DNA from: Gammaproteobacteria bacterium
GTDB taxonomy: Bacteria; Pseudomonadota; Gammaproteobacteria; Pseudomonadales; Azotimanducaceae
Direction of reading: 5' to 3'
DNA length: 64,000 nucleotides
Assembly: GCA_007694905.1 (NCBI GenBank)
Contig: REEU01000186.1
Location: forward strand, 1-64,000
Position numbers and translations under genes: made by a program. The notes under the pieces were generated by a model. The model saw only the letters and a program-made list of their open reading frames with translations, had not been told where the DNA came from and did no database searches. Numbering within the stretch: position 1 is the stretch's first letter; each line of letters starts with the position of its first letter. Positions 1 to 11,218 of the stretch are shown piece after piece.

Positions 1-3000
1 AGCGTCCCCGTTCGAACGTGTAGATGATGTCGGCGCCGGTGGACTCGCTGCTCGATTCCGTGACGAGTTCCAGGTTGGAGGTGATCGTGTAGCGGATACG
101 AAACACGTTGACCGGATCGAACAGGCCGATGCCGTAGCTGACGAAAATGCGCGGCGTGACATACAGTCCTGCGACCAGCGCCGCCTGGCTCGGGTCCGCC
201 GGCGCGCCGGCTTCGCCGGTGCCGGTTTCGATGGCCAGCTGATCGATGCCCAGCCGATCGCCGATGTTGCGCGCGAGAAAGTCACCGCCGCGTACCCCGA
301 GGGTCAGCGCGGCCTGGGACAGCGCCGACTGCTCTCCCGCGGGAGCCTCCTGGAGCGACCGGCCGAGGACGAGCCAGGACAGCTGCTCCTGTTGCACCAT
401 GGGCGGTTCCGAGAACAGCGTGAATTCCGGCGACTCGAGCGTACCGCGGACGTTGGCGCCGACGAGAATGTCATCGCGCGGACGCCGCACAGCCCGCAGG
501 TCCACGCCCGGCTCCGTCAGCGGACCCCCGGCCCAGAAGATACGCCCGCTATCAATGACCAGGCCCTGGCCATAGGCTTGATACTCGCCGTCGAGAATGC
601 GCAATTCGCCCGTCCCGGTGATCGGTCTCTCCGGCCGCTCGACAATCTGCAGGTTCCCCTCGAAGCGCGCGGTCAGACCGAACCCATCGAACCTGACGTC
701 ATCGCCAAGGCGCAGCCGCACACGCGCGTGTAGCGCCGGGCCGACCGCTTCGGGCCCGACCTCCTCGCTGTCTTCCTCGAGGAGGACCTGGTCAGTGGAC
801 GCGCGCACTGAACCGGCGGGTACTTCCTCGGGCGTGATGTCCGCAAACGGGATCAGTACCTCCCCATCGATGTCGATCCGCCCCGCGCCCACCGTGACGA
901 CCAGATCCGGACTGATCGTCGCGCGGGCGTCGCGCATGTTCACGGCTTCGAAGTCAGCGCCTTCGATGCGCAGGTTGGCCGTGGGCACGTCGAGGAACGG
1001 ACTGACCTCGCCGCTGATGTCGATGCTGCCGTCTCCGGAGACAGCGCGGGCCGAGATGTCCAGGCTGTCGCCACCGTCCCCGCGCACTTCCAGGCCGATG
1101 TCCGCAAGCAGGATGCCGATATCCGGGAGCCGGACCTGACCCTCCTCGACCGTCAGGGCGCCCATCAATGCAGGGCTTTCGAGCGTCCCGCCGAACTCCA
1201 GGTTGCCGAGAACACTGCCACGCACATCGGACAGATCGGGCAGGAACTCGCTGATGAAAGCCAGGTCCGGGATGTCGAGGTCGAACGCGCCTTCGAGGGG
1301 CCGATCTGCAAATGCCGTGTCGTTGCCGGGATCTTCGAGGCGGGCGTCGAGCCGCAGGTGGCCGTGCTCCAGGATCAGCGCCACCTCTGCCGTGGCAGCT
1401 TCCGGCGCCAGCGCGAGTCGGGCATGACTCGGCTCCAGGCGGAGGCGCAGGTCATCGGCCTCCCGCGGATCAAGCGCTTCAAGCACGATGTCGCCTGCCG
1501 TGGTCGTCAGATCGACTTCGCCGACGAATGGTCCGTCCCCACGCTGGCTCACGCTGCCGTTCGCACCGACCGCACCGCTGATGGCATACCCCGTCGGCAG
1601 CAGCGAGGCGAAGTAGTCGAACCCGAGGTCCGTGAGCTCGAACGCAACGTCGAGCGCGTCCGGCGTCTGGTCCGCACCCAGGCACAGCCGCGCGTCACCA
1701 CTACCCCAGCAATGCCGGGAGACGCTGACCCGACCCACCCCCACGCGGCCATTGGCAGCATCGATCAGCTCCCACGGCGCCAGCTCAGGATACTCGAGGC
1801 GCGCCTCGGTCATGCTGAAATGCCACAGCGGATCGGCGTCGGCGGGCTCCTCGAGGCGGCCGTCGAGCCCGACGCCCACGGCACCCTCGCTCGAGCGCAG
1901 GACGAGCTCGAGGCGATGGTCGTCTGGTCGACCCGAACCCTCGAGCTCGAGCCGCTCGAGCAGGATGCCGTCGAGATCGCCGCCCTCGAGCCTGAGCGTG
2001 AGCGCCGATGCCGCCGCGCCCGCGAGATCGAGGTCAGCATCGAGGACGAACTCCGCGAGCGTGTAGCCTTCGAACTCGAATTCCGATCCGGCCAGATCTG
2101 CGGTCACACGTGGTCGCGGCAGCGTCCCGGTGACGGTCCCGCTGCCCGCGAGGCGACCCTTCAGGTCGGCGTAGAGTTCTGCAAGATCGGGGGCGTCCAC
2201 GTCGAAGCGCAGATCCACGGCTTCGTCCATGCGACCTTCCGCGGACACGCGCGTCCCGCCCAGCGCGAGTTCGAACAGGTCCAGGGCAACGACCTGCGGC
2301 TGCGCCTCGTCACCATCGGTGACCTGGGAAAACCGGCCCCGCGCCCGCATGGCAAGCACTTCGTCGCGCAACGTGCCCGCGACGTCGAGTTCATGCAGCT
2401 CAGCACGGAGGGTGTTGCCATCGAGGGCAGCGTCGGCGACCAGCGTGAAACCGATGCGGCCGGGCAGGTCCTCCCGCAGCACCGCTGGATCGATGTCCTC
2501 ACCCGCGAGCTCGATCCGGCCGGTCACTTCCGGCTCCCAGGACACGTTTGCCTGGCCGGTGATGTTGCCCGCCTCGGTGAGCGCGGCGAGATCGAGCGCG
2601 ATCTTCTCCATGTCGCCGCGCCCGGAAAGCTCAAGGGCGAGCCGCGGCAGCTCCGGAAGGTCGAGCGCCGTGCTCACCTCGAGACGATAGTCGTTGGCGG
2701 ATCCGGTGAACGCGACCTGGCCCCGCTCGATGCGAACGTCAGGCGTATCGTCGAGCGGCCACTGCAACCGGTCCCACGTCATGGTGACGTCCGCGACGAA
2801 GTCGTCGGCGAAGGACACGCGGCCGGCGGCTTCGAGGCGACCATCGTGAGTAGGCTGGGTAATCACCAACTCGCGCAGGTCCAGCGTTTCCGGACCGACC
2901 ACTGCCGAGAGGCGGGCGTCGATACGGCCCTGGTCGATGTCATCCACGCGCGCGTCGAGATCGACGCCGAGCGCATCGAAGGGGCCCTCGACGCGGGCGT

Positions 3001-3868
3001 CGAGGCTGACGGTCATCGCCATCATTTCGGGATTGATCGCCGCGGTTTCCAACCGCTGCACCCGGGCGGTGGCGGCAACATGGGGGGCGGCGTCTGCATC
3101 ACTGCCCGCCGTGCGCACGAGGTCGGTGAGCAGCGCGGACAGTTGGAGGTTGTAAGGCGCCGCGACGGTCTGTTCGAGGTTGAGTTCGACCAGGCTGCCG
3201 TCAATGCCGATCGCAGCGTTCACTTCAGGCAGATCCGGCAGCCGAGCCGTCCAATCGAGGTCAGCGGCAATGGGATAGTCGCCGGCCAGGCTCAGCGTGG
3301 CCTTCCCCTCGAGGGAGAGCAGCGGCGATGCGACCGAGATGCGCTCCACTACGAGCTGCGCGTCGCGCAGATTGGCCACGAGCAGCACTTCGTCGATCTC
3401 GATTGGATCCGCGTCCGGGGCCGGAATGATGACCGCGTCGCGGAGCGCCACACGCTCGAGCTCCACCGCAACATAATGACGAATCCGCTCCGGCAGTTCG
3501 AAGGGATCCACCGGCTCAGGATCGACCTCGGGCTCGGTCGGAAGCAGCTCGACGTGCAGACCGGAAGCAGTGAGTTCGTGGATGACCAGTCGCCCGCGCA
3601 TCAACGCGCCGGATGTCCAGCGCAGTTCGGCGCGCTCGAGGCGCAGGCGCATGCCTTCGTCGTCGACTGCGATGTCGTGCAGCACCACGCGATCGCGCAG
3701 GCGCCCTTCCACGGCACCGATCGCGATGCCGTCTGGCAGCATCGGCGCCGCCCGATCGAACGCGAAGCGGGTGCCGCTCTCGGTGGCGATGACCCACGAC
3801 AGGACCAGCACGGGCAGCACGATCAATACCGTGAGAACGACCAGCGTGACCTTCAGCCACCGACTCAC
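1..3868 (-). CDS. tamB: Translocation and assembly module subunit TamB (3' end cut by window)
   Basis: Inner-membrane-anchored periplasm-spanning protein that works with the Omp85 protein TamA in outer-membrane protein and lipid transport. The frame is open from a GTG at 3868 to the window edge, 1289 codons. Residues 5-28 form an uncleaved hydrophobic anchor followed by a long beta-rich body. The C-terminal TamB (DUF490) domain is clear from the motifs YGQGLVIDSGRIFWAGGP, VRGTLESPEFTLFSEPP and VSYGIGLFDP, and the last visible residues DIIYTFERGR resemble the usual C-terminus, so only a few residues are probably missing. The GTG overlaps the tamA stop codon (GTGA), which implies translational coupling. 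E. coli TamB is about 1259 residues. Confidence 0.93.
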   Translation of the reverse strand, partial: MSRWLKVTLVVLTVLIVLPVLVLSWVIATESGTRFAFDRAAPMLPDGIAIGAVEGRLRDRVVLHDIAVDDEGMRLRLERAELRWTSGALMRGRLVIHELTASGLHVELLPTEPEVDPEPVDPFELPERIRHYVAVELERVALRDAVIIPAPDADPIEIDEVLLVANLRDAQLVVERISVASPLLSLEGKATLSLAGDYPIAADLDWTARLPDLPEVNAAIGIDGSLVELNLEQTVAAPYNLQLSALLTDLVRTAGSDADAAPHVAATARVQRLETAAINPEMMAMTVSLDARVEGPFDALGVDLDARVDDIDQGRIDARLSAVVGPETLDLRELVITQPTHDGRLEAAGRVSFADDFVADVTMTWDRLQWPLDDTPDVRIERGQVAFTGSANDYRLEVSTALDLPELPRLALELSGRGDMEKIALDLAALTEAGNITGQANVSWEPEVTGRIELAGEDIDPAVLREDLPGRIGFTLVADAALDGNTLRAELHELDVAGTLRDEVLAMRARGRFSQVTDGDEAQPQVVALDLFELALGGTRVSAEGRMDEAVDLRFDVDAPDLAELYADLKGRLAGSGTVTGTLPRPRVTADLAGSEFEFEGYTLAEFVLDADLDLAGAAASALTLRLEGGDLDGILLERLELEGSGRPDDHRLELVLRSSEGAVGVGLDGRLEEPADADPLWHFSMTEARLEYPELAPWELIDAANGRVGVGRVSVSRHCWGSGDARLCLGADQTPDALDVAFELTDLGFDYFASLLPTGYAISGAVGANGSVSQRGDGPFVGEVDLTTTAGDIVLEALDPREADDLRLRLEPSHARLALAPEAATAEVALILEHGHLRLDARLEDPGNDTAFADRPLEGAFDLDIPDLAFISEFLPDLSDVRGSVLGNLEFGGTLESPALMGALTVEEGQVRLPDIGILLADIGLEVRGDGGDSLDISARAVSGDGSIDISGEVSPFLDVPTANLRIEGADFEAVNMRDARATISPDLVVTVGAGRIDIDGEVLIPFADITPEEVPAGSVRASTDQVLLEEDSEEVGPEAVGPALHARVRLRLGDDVRFDGFGLTARFEGNLQIVERPERPITGTGELRILDGEYQAYGQGLVIDSGRIFWAGGPLTEPGVDLRAVRRPRDDILVGANVRGTLESPEFTLFSEPPMVQQEQLSWLVLGRSLQEAPAGEQSALSQAALTLGVRGGDFLARNIGDRLGIDQLAIETGTGEAGAPADPSQAALVAGLYVTPRIFVSYGIGLFDPVNVFRIRYTITSNLELVTESSSESTGADIIYTFERGR

Positions 3869-5661
3869 AGATCGGCTCCTATGCTGAGATGAATGCGGAA
3901 GTCGTCGTCGGCGTCGAACGGATGCGCCACGTCGAGGCGGATCATGCCCACCGGCGAGCGCCAGCGCAGCCCGACGCCGGCGCCGGTTTTCGGCGAGAAG
4001 CTCCCGCTGAACGCATCGCCGGAATCGACGAAGGCCGCCGCGCCGAAATTACCGTAGAACAGGTAGTCGACTTCGACACTGCCAACGAGGAGATACTCAC
4101 CTCCGATCACGTCGCCGGCAGCATTGCGATCACCGAGATTCTGAAAACCATACCCGCGCACACTGCGATCACCACCGGCAAAGAAACGCTGGGAGGGCGG
4201 CAGGGCCGTGAAATCGTCGGTGAGCAGGGCCCCGGTATCCGCTCGCAGCAGCAATCGGGCATTAGGGCCCAGGGCGCGCACAAACCGTGTGTTGGCCCGC
4301 AGTCGGGTGAACGATACGTCGGAGAAGACAGCGCTCGCTCCTGCCCGCGCATCGATATCCACGGAATACCCCTGGGTCGGAAACATGAGGTCATTGCTGC
4401 GCTCCCGGGTCAGGGTGATCCCCGGAAAGAGCAGGTCCGAAGTCTGGCTCGGCTCATCGCCGAACTCGAACTGCTCGCGCTGCACCTGCATGTACAGACG
4501 CCGCCGGAACCCCTGCCAGCCGACGCTCTGACCAACGCTGAATGAGAACTGGTTGGTTTCGGCATCCCCGATCTCGATTTGTCGCGCCGTCGCCGTGAAA
4601 TCAAGTCGGTCCCTGGCCACGTTACGGATGGGGATCTCGTAGCGCGCGGTGATCGCGCTCTCGATGGGTGAATACTGGATATCCGACCGGAACCGATGTC
4701 CGTGGCGATTGACCCGGCGCAGCTGCACGCCGAGATTGGCCCGCGGACCGGTATCCGTGGCGAAACCGGCGCCCACCGTGTACCGCTGTGGCCGCGACGG
4801 CTGGGTGCGCACGCTGATCGGAATGCGATACTGCTCGTCGACGTTCTCAGCATCCACGTCGATCTCGACGTAAGTGAAGTACTGGGAGTCGTTCAGGGCG
4901 AGCTGCAGATCGAGCAGCCGGCGCACGTCATAAGGATCGCCCGGCTCGATATCGACGAAGCGCGCAATGAAATTCGGGTCGAGGCGCTCCGTTTCGATTT
5001 CGACCTCGCCGAAATAGAAGCGCGGACCGGTATCGAGCACCAAAACGATGTCCGCCTCGGTTCGATTCGGCAGAACCCGGATCTGGCGCTGGCGCCATTC
5101 CGCGTCGAGAAAGCCCTGGTCATAGGCGGCGTCGAAGATGCGGTCGCGCGCCGTCGAGAACCGCCGGTGCACCAGTTGCTCGCCTTCCCTCAGTTCGGCG
5201 GCGGCAATGGCCCGCTCGACGGCCGGATGATCCGCCCCTTCGCCGGTGACTTGGATCGTCACGGTGCGCAGGGTGGCCGGGGGGCCCGGGTCGATGGTGT
5301 AACGCGCCTCTAAACCGTTGTCGCGGTCGATGAGTTCGGCGTCGATTTCCGGCAGGTAATAGCCGAACGGGATCAGTGCCTCGCGAATCTCTCTCGGTGC
5401 CGCGCGATGCGCCCGCTGAATCGCACTACGTGTGACCTGCCGGCTCTCGCTGCCGGGTTCAATCTGCGCGACGATCCTGCGGCCATCGAGTGCACGAACG
5501 CTGAGCAGTTGATTGACGTTGTCGCGCGGAGCACCGTCGATGCCGCGAATGGTCACGTTCAGCGAGCTGCGCGGTTCGTCCGCCAGCCCCGGCAGGGCCG
5601 GCGACAGCAACAACAGCATTAGAAGGATGTGGATGGACGGTCTCGGATCGCGCCTGAGCAT
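3865..5661 (-). CDS. tamA: Outer-membrane assembly factor TamA (Omp85 family)
   Basis: Beta-barrel outer-membrane partner of TamB. POTRA-type repeats follow the signal peptide, then a 16-strand Omp85 barrel with the lid-loop motif VRGY (in RSVRGYGFQNLGDR) and a C-terminal segment GVGLRWRSPVGMIRLDVAHP. The chosen ATG at 5661 gives a standard signal peptide (MLRRDPRPSIHILLMLLLL...LADEP) and a protein of about 598 residues, close to the family's usual 577-600. An in-frame ATG at 5739 would add 26 residues in front of the signal peptide and has only a poorly spaced purine-rich site, so it is less likely. tamB follows with a 4-base overlap. Confidence 0.93.
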   Translation of the reverse strand: MLRRDPRPSIHILLMLLLLSPALPGLADEPRSSLNVTIRGIDGAPRDNVNQLLSVRALDGRRIVAQIEPGSESRQVTRSAIQRAHRAAPREIREALIPFGYYLPEIDAELIDRDNGLEARYTIDPGPPATLRTVTIQVTGEGADHPAVERAIAAAELREGEQLVHRRFSTARDRIFDAAYDQGFLDAEWRQRQIRVLPNRTEADIVLVLDTGPRFYFGEVEIETERLDPNFIARFVDIEPGDPYDVRRLLDLQLALNDSQYFTYVEIDVDAENVDEQYRIPISVRTQPSRPQRYTVGAGFATDTGPRANLGVQLRRVNRHGHRFRSDIQYSPIESAITARYEIPIRNVARDRLDFTATARQIEIGDAETNQFSFSVGQSVGWQGFRRRLYMQVQREQFEFGDEPSQTSDLLFPGITLTRERSNDLMFPTQGYSVDIDARAGASAVFSDVSFTRLRANTRFVRALGPNARLLLRADTGALLTDDFTALPPSQRFFAGGDRSVRGYGFQNLGDRNAAGDVIGGEYLLVGSVEVDYLFYGNFGAAAFVDSGDAFSGSFSPKTGAGVGLRWRSPVGMIRLDVAHPFDADDDFRIHLSIGADL

Positions 5662-5829
5662 GCTCAATGCGACCCGCTGCGCAACAGGCCCGCTCGCCGC
5701 ACACGTCGAGAGAGATCGAAACCGCTGAATTGCATGCATTCTTCCAATCGACGGACGAGCGTCTCGGGCCGGAGCGCAGCGGACTCGACGCCTCGCAGCG
5801 TGCCGGCATGGTCGGAGCTTCGTCCGCTC

Positions 5830-6204
5830 TCATCCCTGTCCCGTGTCCAGCCCGCAAGCCCACCGAGGGCGAGGGCGTTCCGCGGGATCATCGTCGTACG
5901 ACGATGGTTCGCAACCGCAAGCGAACAGACACCATCTGAAGCCAGGGTGCGCGCCGACGCACCGACGCGATGGCCGATGTCCGCTTGCGTCGTCAGCATA
6001 GGCAGGAACGTCAACCGGGTCCAACTCGCCTCGGGTTGGTGCAGCCAAAGTCAAACGGCGCTCGGGGAGGTCCTTGAGGTAGCGCTCGGAGTCCTCCCAG
6101 TCAACGGGCGTTCCCGTGGTCATGCCTCGCGCGGCTCCCGCCGCGTCCTTCAGGTAACGCGCCTTCTTCTTGTCGTAATACTCCTGGACCGGATTGCTGT
6201 GCAT
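5830..6204 (-). CDS. Small hypothetical protein, doubtful
   Basis: An open frame of 124 codons in the otherwise gene-free gap of about 700 bases between tamA and the SDR gene. An AGGA lies 6 nt before the ATG. The first 75 residues look like real protein: acidic and lysine-rich, with PVQEYYDKKKARYLKD and ELDPVDVPAYADDAS. The last 45 residues are rich in Cys, Arg and Pro and look like untranslated sequence, so the gene may be shorter, decayed or spurious. I recognise no family. A second frame on the same strand (5664-6014) runs into tamA and is no more convincing. Nothing else in the gap looks like a gene. Confidence 0.3.
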   Translation of the reverse strand: MHSNPVQEYYDKKKARYLKDAAGAARGMTTGTPVDWEDSERYLKDLPERRLTLAAPTRGELDPVDVPAYADDASGHRPSRRCVGAHPGFRWCLFACGCEPSSYDDDPAERPRPRWACGLDTGQG

Positions 6205-6324
6205 GTCGCATCCTGAGCAAGACCCGAGATCGCCGTTCAACGCAAGGCTCGCCGCGATAGATTTATCAATGGAATCAGATACCTGATCTGGTCCGACCCC
6301 GAGAAACCCGAGAAACCCTGTGTC

Positions 6325-6347
6325 GCCTGCCCGGGTACTGGGCAGGC
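6325..6347 (-). terminator. Hairpin downstream of the SDR gene
   Basis: Thirteen bases after the SDR stop codon lies an 8-bp perfect stem (GCCTGCCC/GGGCAGGC) with a 7-nt loop. There is no T-run, only TTTCTC repeats further on, so it could terminate transcription or merely protect the 3' end of the mRNA. Confidence 0.4.
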
Positions 6348-6359
6348 ACCGTCGCCGGG

Positions 6360-7226
6360 TCAGCGCTTGCGCAGCTCGGGCGCCGCGCCGGTACTGCCCT
6401 TGGTGATGCCGGAGTAGCGCGAATCGCGCCCGGACGTCTTTGGGAACTTGCGCGACAGTTCCGGTCCTGCGGCCGTGAGACCACCGTCGACGATGACCTT
6501 TTCGCCGGTCACGAAGCGGGCGTCGTCACTGGCTAGAAACAACGCGACCCCGGCGATGTGATCACCGTTGCCACACTCCGGCCAAGGCTGGGCCTGCGCG
6601 AAGCGTTCCTCCAAGACCTCCACGGGACCACCTGCTGCGGCCAGCGGTGTGGCGATGAAACCGGGGCAGATGGCATTGACGCGAATGTGATCGGATGCGA
6701 GTTCCACCGCGGCACCCATGGTCATGTTGATGACGGCAGCCTTGGCTGCCGAGTAGGCCAGCGGACCCCCGTCGCCGGAGAGCCCGGCGATGGACGCGGT
6801 GTTGATGATGGCACCGCCCCGCCCCTGGCTGCGCATGACGCGGGCGGCGTGCTTGATGCCGAGAAACACGCCCCGGGTCAGCACACCGAACGTGTAGTCC
6901 CAGTCTTCGACGGTGGTCTCCGTCAGCGGCCCGATGGCGCCGCCCACGCCGGCATTGTTGAAGACCACGTCGAGACCACCAAAGGACTCCACTGCGCATT
7001 GCACCATGGCGTCGATATCGGCTTCGTCGGCGACGTCGGTCCGAATGAAGCGGACGCAGTCGCTGTGTCCCCGCGCGGTCGCTTCGGCGACGGTGTCTTC
7101 GCCTGTTGTCGTGTTGAAATCCGCAATGACGACTTTCGCGCCCTCGTCGAGAAAGCGCAGCACGGTGGCCCTGCCCATCCCGCTGGCACCGCCCGTAATG
7201 ATGGCCACCCGATCCTTCAATCGCAT
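6360..7226 (-). CDS. SDR-family NAD(P)-dependent oxidoreductase
   Basis: Classical short-chain dehydrogenase of 288 residues. The N-terminal Rossmann motif is TGGASGMG (about residues 11-18), NNAG is near 90, the catalytic Ser lies in INTASIAG and the catalytic Tyr/Lys in YSAAK, followed by the PGFIATP segment and a C-terminal VIVDGG. An acidic residue after beta-2 (VVIADFN) suggests a preference for NAD. After the SDR core there is an unusual basic, Ser/Gly-rich extension of about 35 residues. Substrate cannot be read from the sequence. It lies 132 bases downstream of yejF on the same strand and probably has its own promoter. Confidence 0.9.
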   Translation of the reverse strand: MRLKDRVAIITGGASGMGRATVLRFLDEGAKVVIADFNTTTGEDTVAEATARGHSDCVRFIRTDVADEADIDAMVQCAVESFGGLDVVFNNAGVGGAIGPLTETTVEDWDYTFGVLTRGVFLGIKHAARVMRSQGRGGAIINTASIAGLSGDGGPLAYSAAKAAVINMTMGAAVELASDHIRVNAICPGFIATPLAAAGGPVEVLEERFAQAQPWPECGNGDHIAGVALFLASDDARFVTGEKVIVDGGLTAAGPELSRKFPKTSGRDSRYSGITKGSTGAAPELRKR

Positions 7227-7358
7227 CCCGTTCGCTCCCGTTTCGCCATGGGTCTGCCAGCATAGGCAGTCTCCGGATTGCTGACGAGCATTGCAGAAGA
7301 CGTGGGGCTGGCAGCTCGGTCGTCGTGTCGCCTAGAGCTTTGCTCCAACGCGTTGACC

Positions 7359-8958
<1,600 letters not shown>

Positions 8959-8966
<8 letters not shown>

Positions 8967-10047
8967 GCTCACCTCCCACCACGGTGCGCCGCGGATCGAG
9001 TGCGTCACGCACCGCCTCGCCGATGAAGATCAGCAGGATCAGCATCAGCGCCAGGGTGAAGAACCCGGACAGGCCGATCCACGGCGCGTGCAGGTTCGCC
9101 TTGGCCTGGGCCAGCATCTCACCGAGGGAAGGGGATCCCGGCGGTAGTCCGAAACCGAGGAAGTCGAGTGCGGTGAGCGTGGTGATCGCTCCATTGAGGA
9201 TGAACGGGAGAAAGGTGAGGGAGGCCACCATGGCGTTCGGCAGAACGTGACGCCGCATGATGGTGAGATCGGAGACGCCGAGCGCACGTGCTGCACGGAC
9301 GAAGTCGAGGTTACGGGCACGCAGGAATTCCGCGCGCACCACACCCACGAGAGTCATCCACGAAAACAGCACCAGGGTGGCGAGCAGCCAGCCGAAATTG
9401 GGCTCCACCAGACTGCCGAGAATGATCAGCACGAACAGGATGGGCAGGCCGGACCAGATCTCGACCACCCGCTGCCCCAACAGGTCTGTCATGCCGCCGA
9501 AGTAACCCTGCAGCGCGCCGACGCTGATGCCGATGATCGAGGCGAGGATGGTCAGGGCGATGCCGAAGGATACGGACAGTCGGAAGCCGTAGATCAAACG
9601 CGCCAAGACGTCACGCGCAGCGTCGTCGGTGCCGAGCCAGTGACGCGCGGACGGTGGCGCCGGAACCGGCTGGTCGATGCCGTAGTCGATGGTCCGATAG
9701 CTGAAGCGAATGGGCGGCCAGATCGCCCAACCGCCGCCCGCTTCGAGGAGCTCCGTGATGTGCGGATCATGAAAGTTGGCGGCAATGGGCAGTTCGCCGC
9801 CAAGGCTCTGTTCGGTGTAGGTGACGAACACCGGTACGTGCAGACTGCCCTGATGGTAGAGCAGGATCGGACGATCGTTCGCGATCAGCTCCGCGCCGAG
9901 GCTGGCGATGAACAGCGCCGTGAAAATCCACAGGGAGTAGTAGCCGCGACGATGGGCGCAGAAGATCTGCCAGCGGCGCCGCGCCACGGGGCTGAGCTCA
10001 AAGCGCCGCGGACGTCCGAGCAGGACGGATGGGTTCGCCGTGGTCAC
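8959..10047 (-). CDS. yejE: Peptide ABC transporter permease YejE
   Basis: Inner-membrane permease of 362 residues. The N-terminus carries the YejE/OppC-type segment [20 protein letters not shown] with the first membrane helix, then a periplasmic domain ([23 protein letters not shown]), and the C-terminal transport domain with the EAA-type loop [21 protein letters not shown] that docks on the ATPase. Its ATG overlaps the yejB stop by 4 bases. Confidence 0.94.
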
Positions 10048-11120
10048 ATCTGCCTCGATTCGAAGTCGATGCGCGGATCGACGAACACATAGGTCAGATC
10101 ACCGACCACGTTCAGCACCAGGCCGAGCAGCGTAAACACGAACAGGGTGCCGAACAGGATTGGGAAGTCGCGTTTGAGTACGGCCTCGTAGCCAAGCAGG
10201 CCGAGGCCGTCTAACGAGAAGATCACCTCGATCAGCAGTGCCCCGGTAAACAGGATGCCCACGAAAGCTGCGGGGAAACCGGCGATGACGATGAGCATGG
10301 CATTGCGGAACACGTGACCGTAGAGCACGCGGCGTTCATTGATGCCCTTCGCACGCGCCGTGAGGACGAACTGCTTGCCAAGCTCCTCGATGAACGAGTT
10401 CTTGGTCAGCATGGTCAGCGTGGCGAAGCCGCCAATGGTGATGGCCGTGACCGGCAGCGTCAGATGCCAGAAGTAGTCACGCACTTTTTCTAGGAAGGTC
10501 ATCTCGTGAAAGTTCGGCGAGGTCAGGCCCTGCAGTGGAAAGACATCCCAGTAGGTTCCACCGGCGAACAGGACGATCAGGAGAATGGCGAACAGGAAGC
10601 CGGGGATCGCGTAGCCGACGAAGATCAGCACGCTGGTCCACACATCGAAGGTGGTCCCGTCCCGCACCGCCTTGGCGACCCCAAGGGGGATGGAGATCAT
10701 GTAGATCAGCAGCAGCGACCAGAGCCCCAGTGAAATCGACACCGGCAAGCGCTCGATGACAAGTTCGATGACCGGGCGGTCCTGAAAGTAGCTGTTGCCG
10801 AAATCGAGCCGAACGTAGTTCCACATCATCAGCACGAAACGTTCGTGCACCGGCCGGTCGAATCCGAAGCGCCGCTCGAGGTCGGCGATCATGGCCGGGT
10901 CGAGGCCGGCGGACGCGAGCCCGCTGTCGTCCGTGGCCGCCGCCGCCGCATCGGCGCCGCCCATGCCTGCGGTCGCTGAGGCACCGGGTGCCATGAGTTC
11001 TGCAAGGACCTGCTCGACGGGACCGCCGGGGGCGAACTGCACGATGATGAAATTGATGACCATGATCCCGAACAGGGTCGGGATGACCAACAGCAAGCGC
11101 TTGAGCAGATAGGCGCCCAT
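10044..11120 (-). CDS. yejB: Peptide ABC transporter permease YejB
   Basis: Inner-membrane permease of 358 residues. The N-terminus [19 protein letters not shown] is typical of OppB/YejB proteins. A soluble insert rich in Ala and Gly (around residues 40-75, [19 protein letters not shown]) precedes the [19 protein letters not shown] segment. The EAA loop is [24 protein letters not shown]. It forms the membrane channel with YejE and lies 98 bases downstream of yejA. Confidence 0.94.
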   Translation of the reverse strand: MGAYLLKRLLLVIPTLFGIMVINFIIVQFAPGGPVEQVLAELMAPGASATAGMGGADAAAAATDDSGLASAGLDPAMIADLERRFGFDRPVHERFVLMMWNYVRLDFGNSYFQDRPVIELVIERLPVSISLGLWSLLLIYMISIPLGVAKAVRDGTTFDVWTSVLIFVGYAIPGFLFAILLIVLFAGGTYWDVFPLQGLTSPNFHEMTFLEKVRDYFWHLTLPVTAITIGGFATLTMLTKNSFIEELGKQFVLTARAKGINERRVLYGHVFRNAMLIVIAGFPAAFVGILFTGALLIEVIFSLDGLGLLGYEAVLKRDFPILFGTLFVFTLLGLVLNVVGDLTYVFVDPRIDFESRQM

Positions 11121-11218
11121 GGCGGGTCAGTGCGTCACAGCGCCGATGCGCCAAAGCGCGCTGAGGAACGCGGCGGCCCCAGACCTGCCATGGAGTTGCC
11201 TGGTTTGCCCTACGCCGT

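Noticed and set aside
1358-3892. Very long open frame of 844 codons on the + strand
   Set aside because: It is antisense to tamB, whose frame encodes a recognisable TamB protein. Long antisense frames are expected in GC-rich genes.
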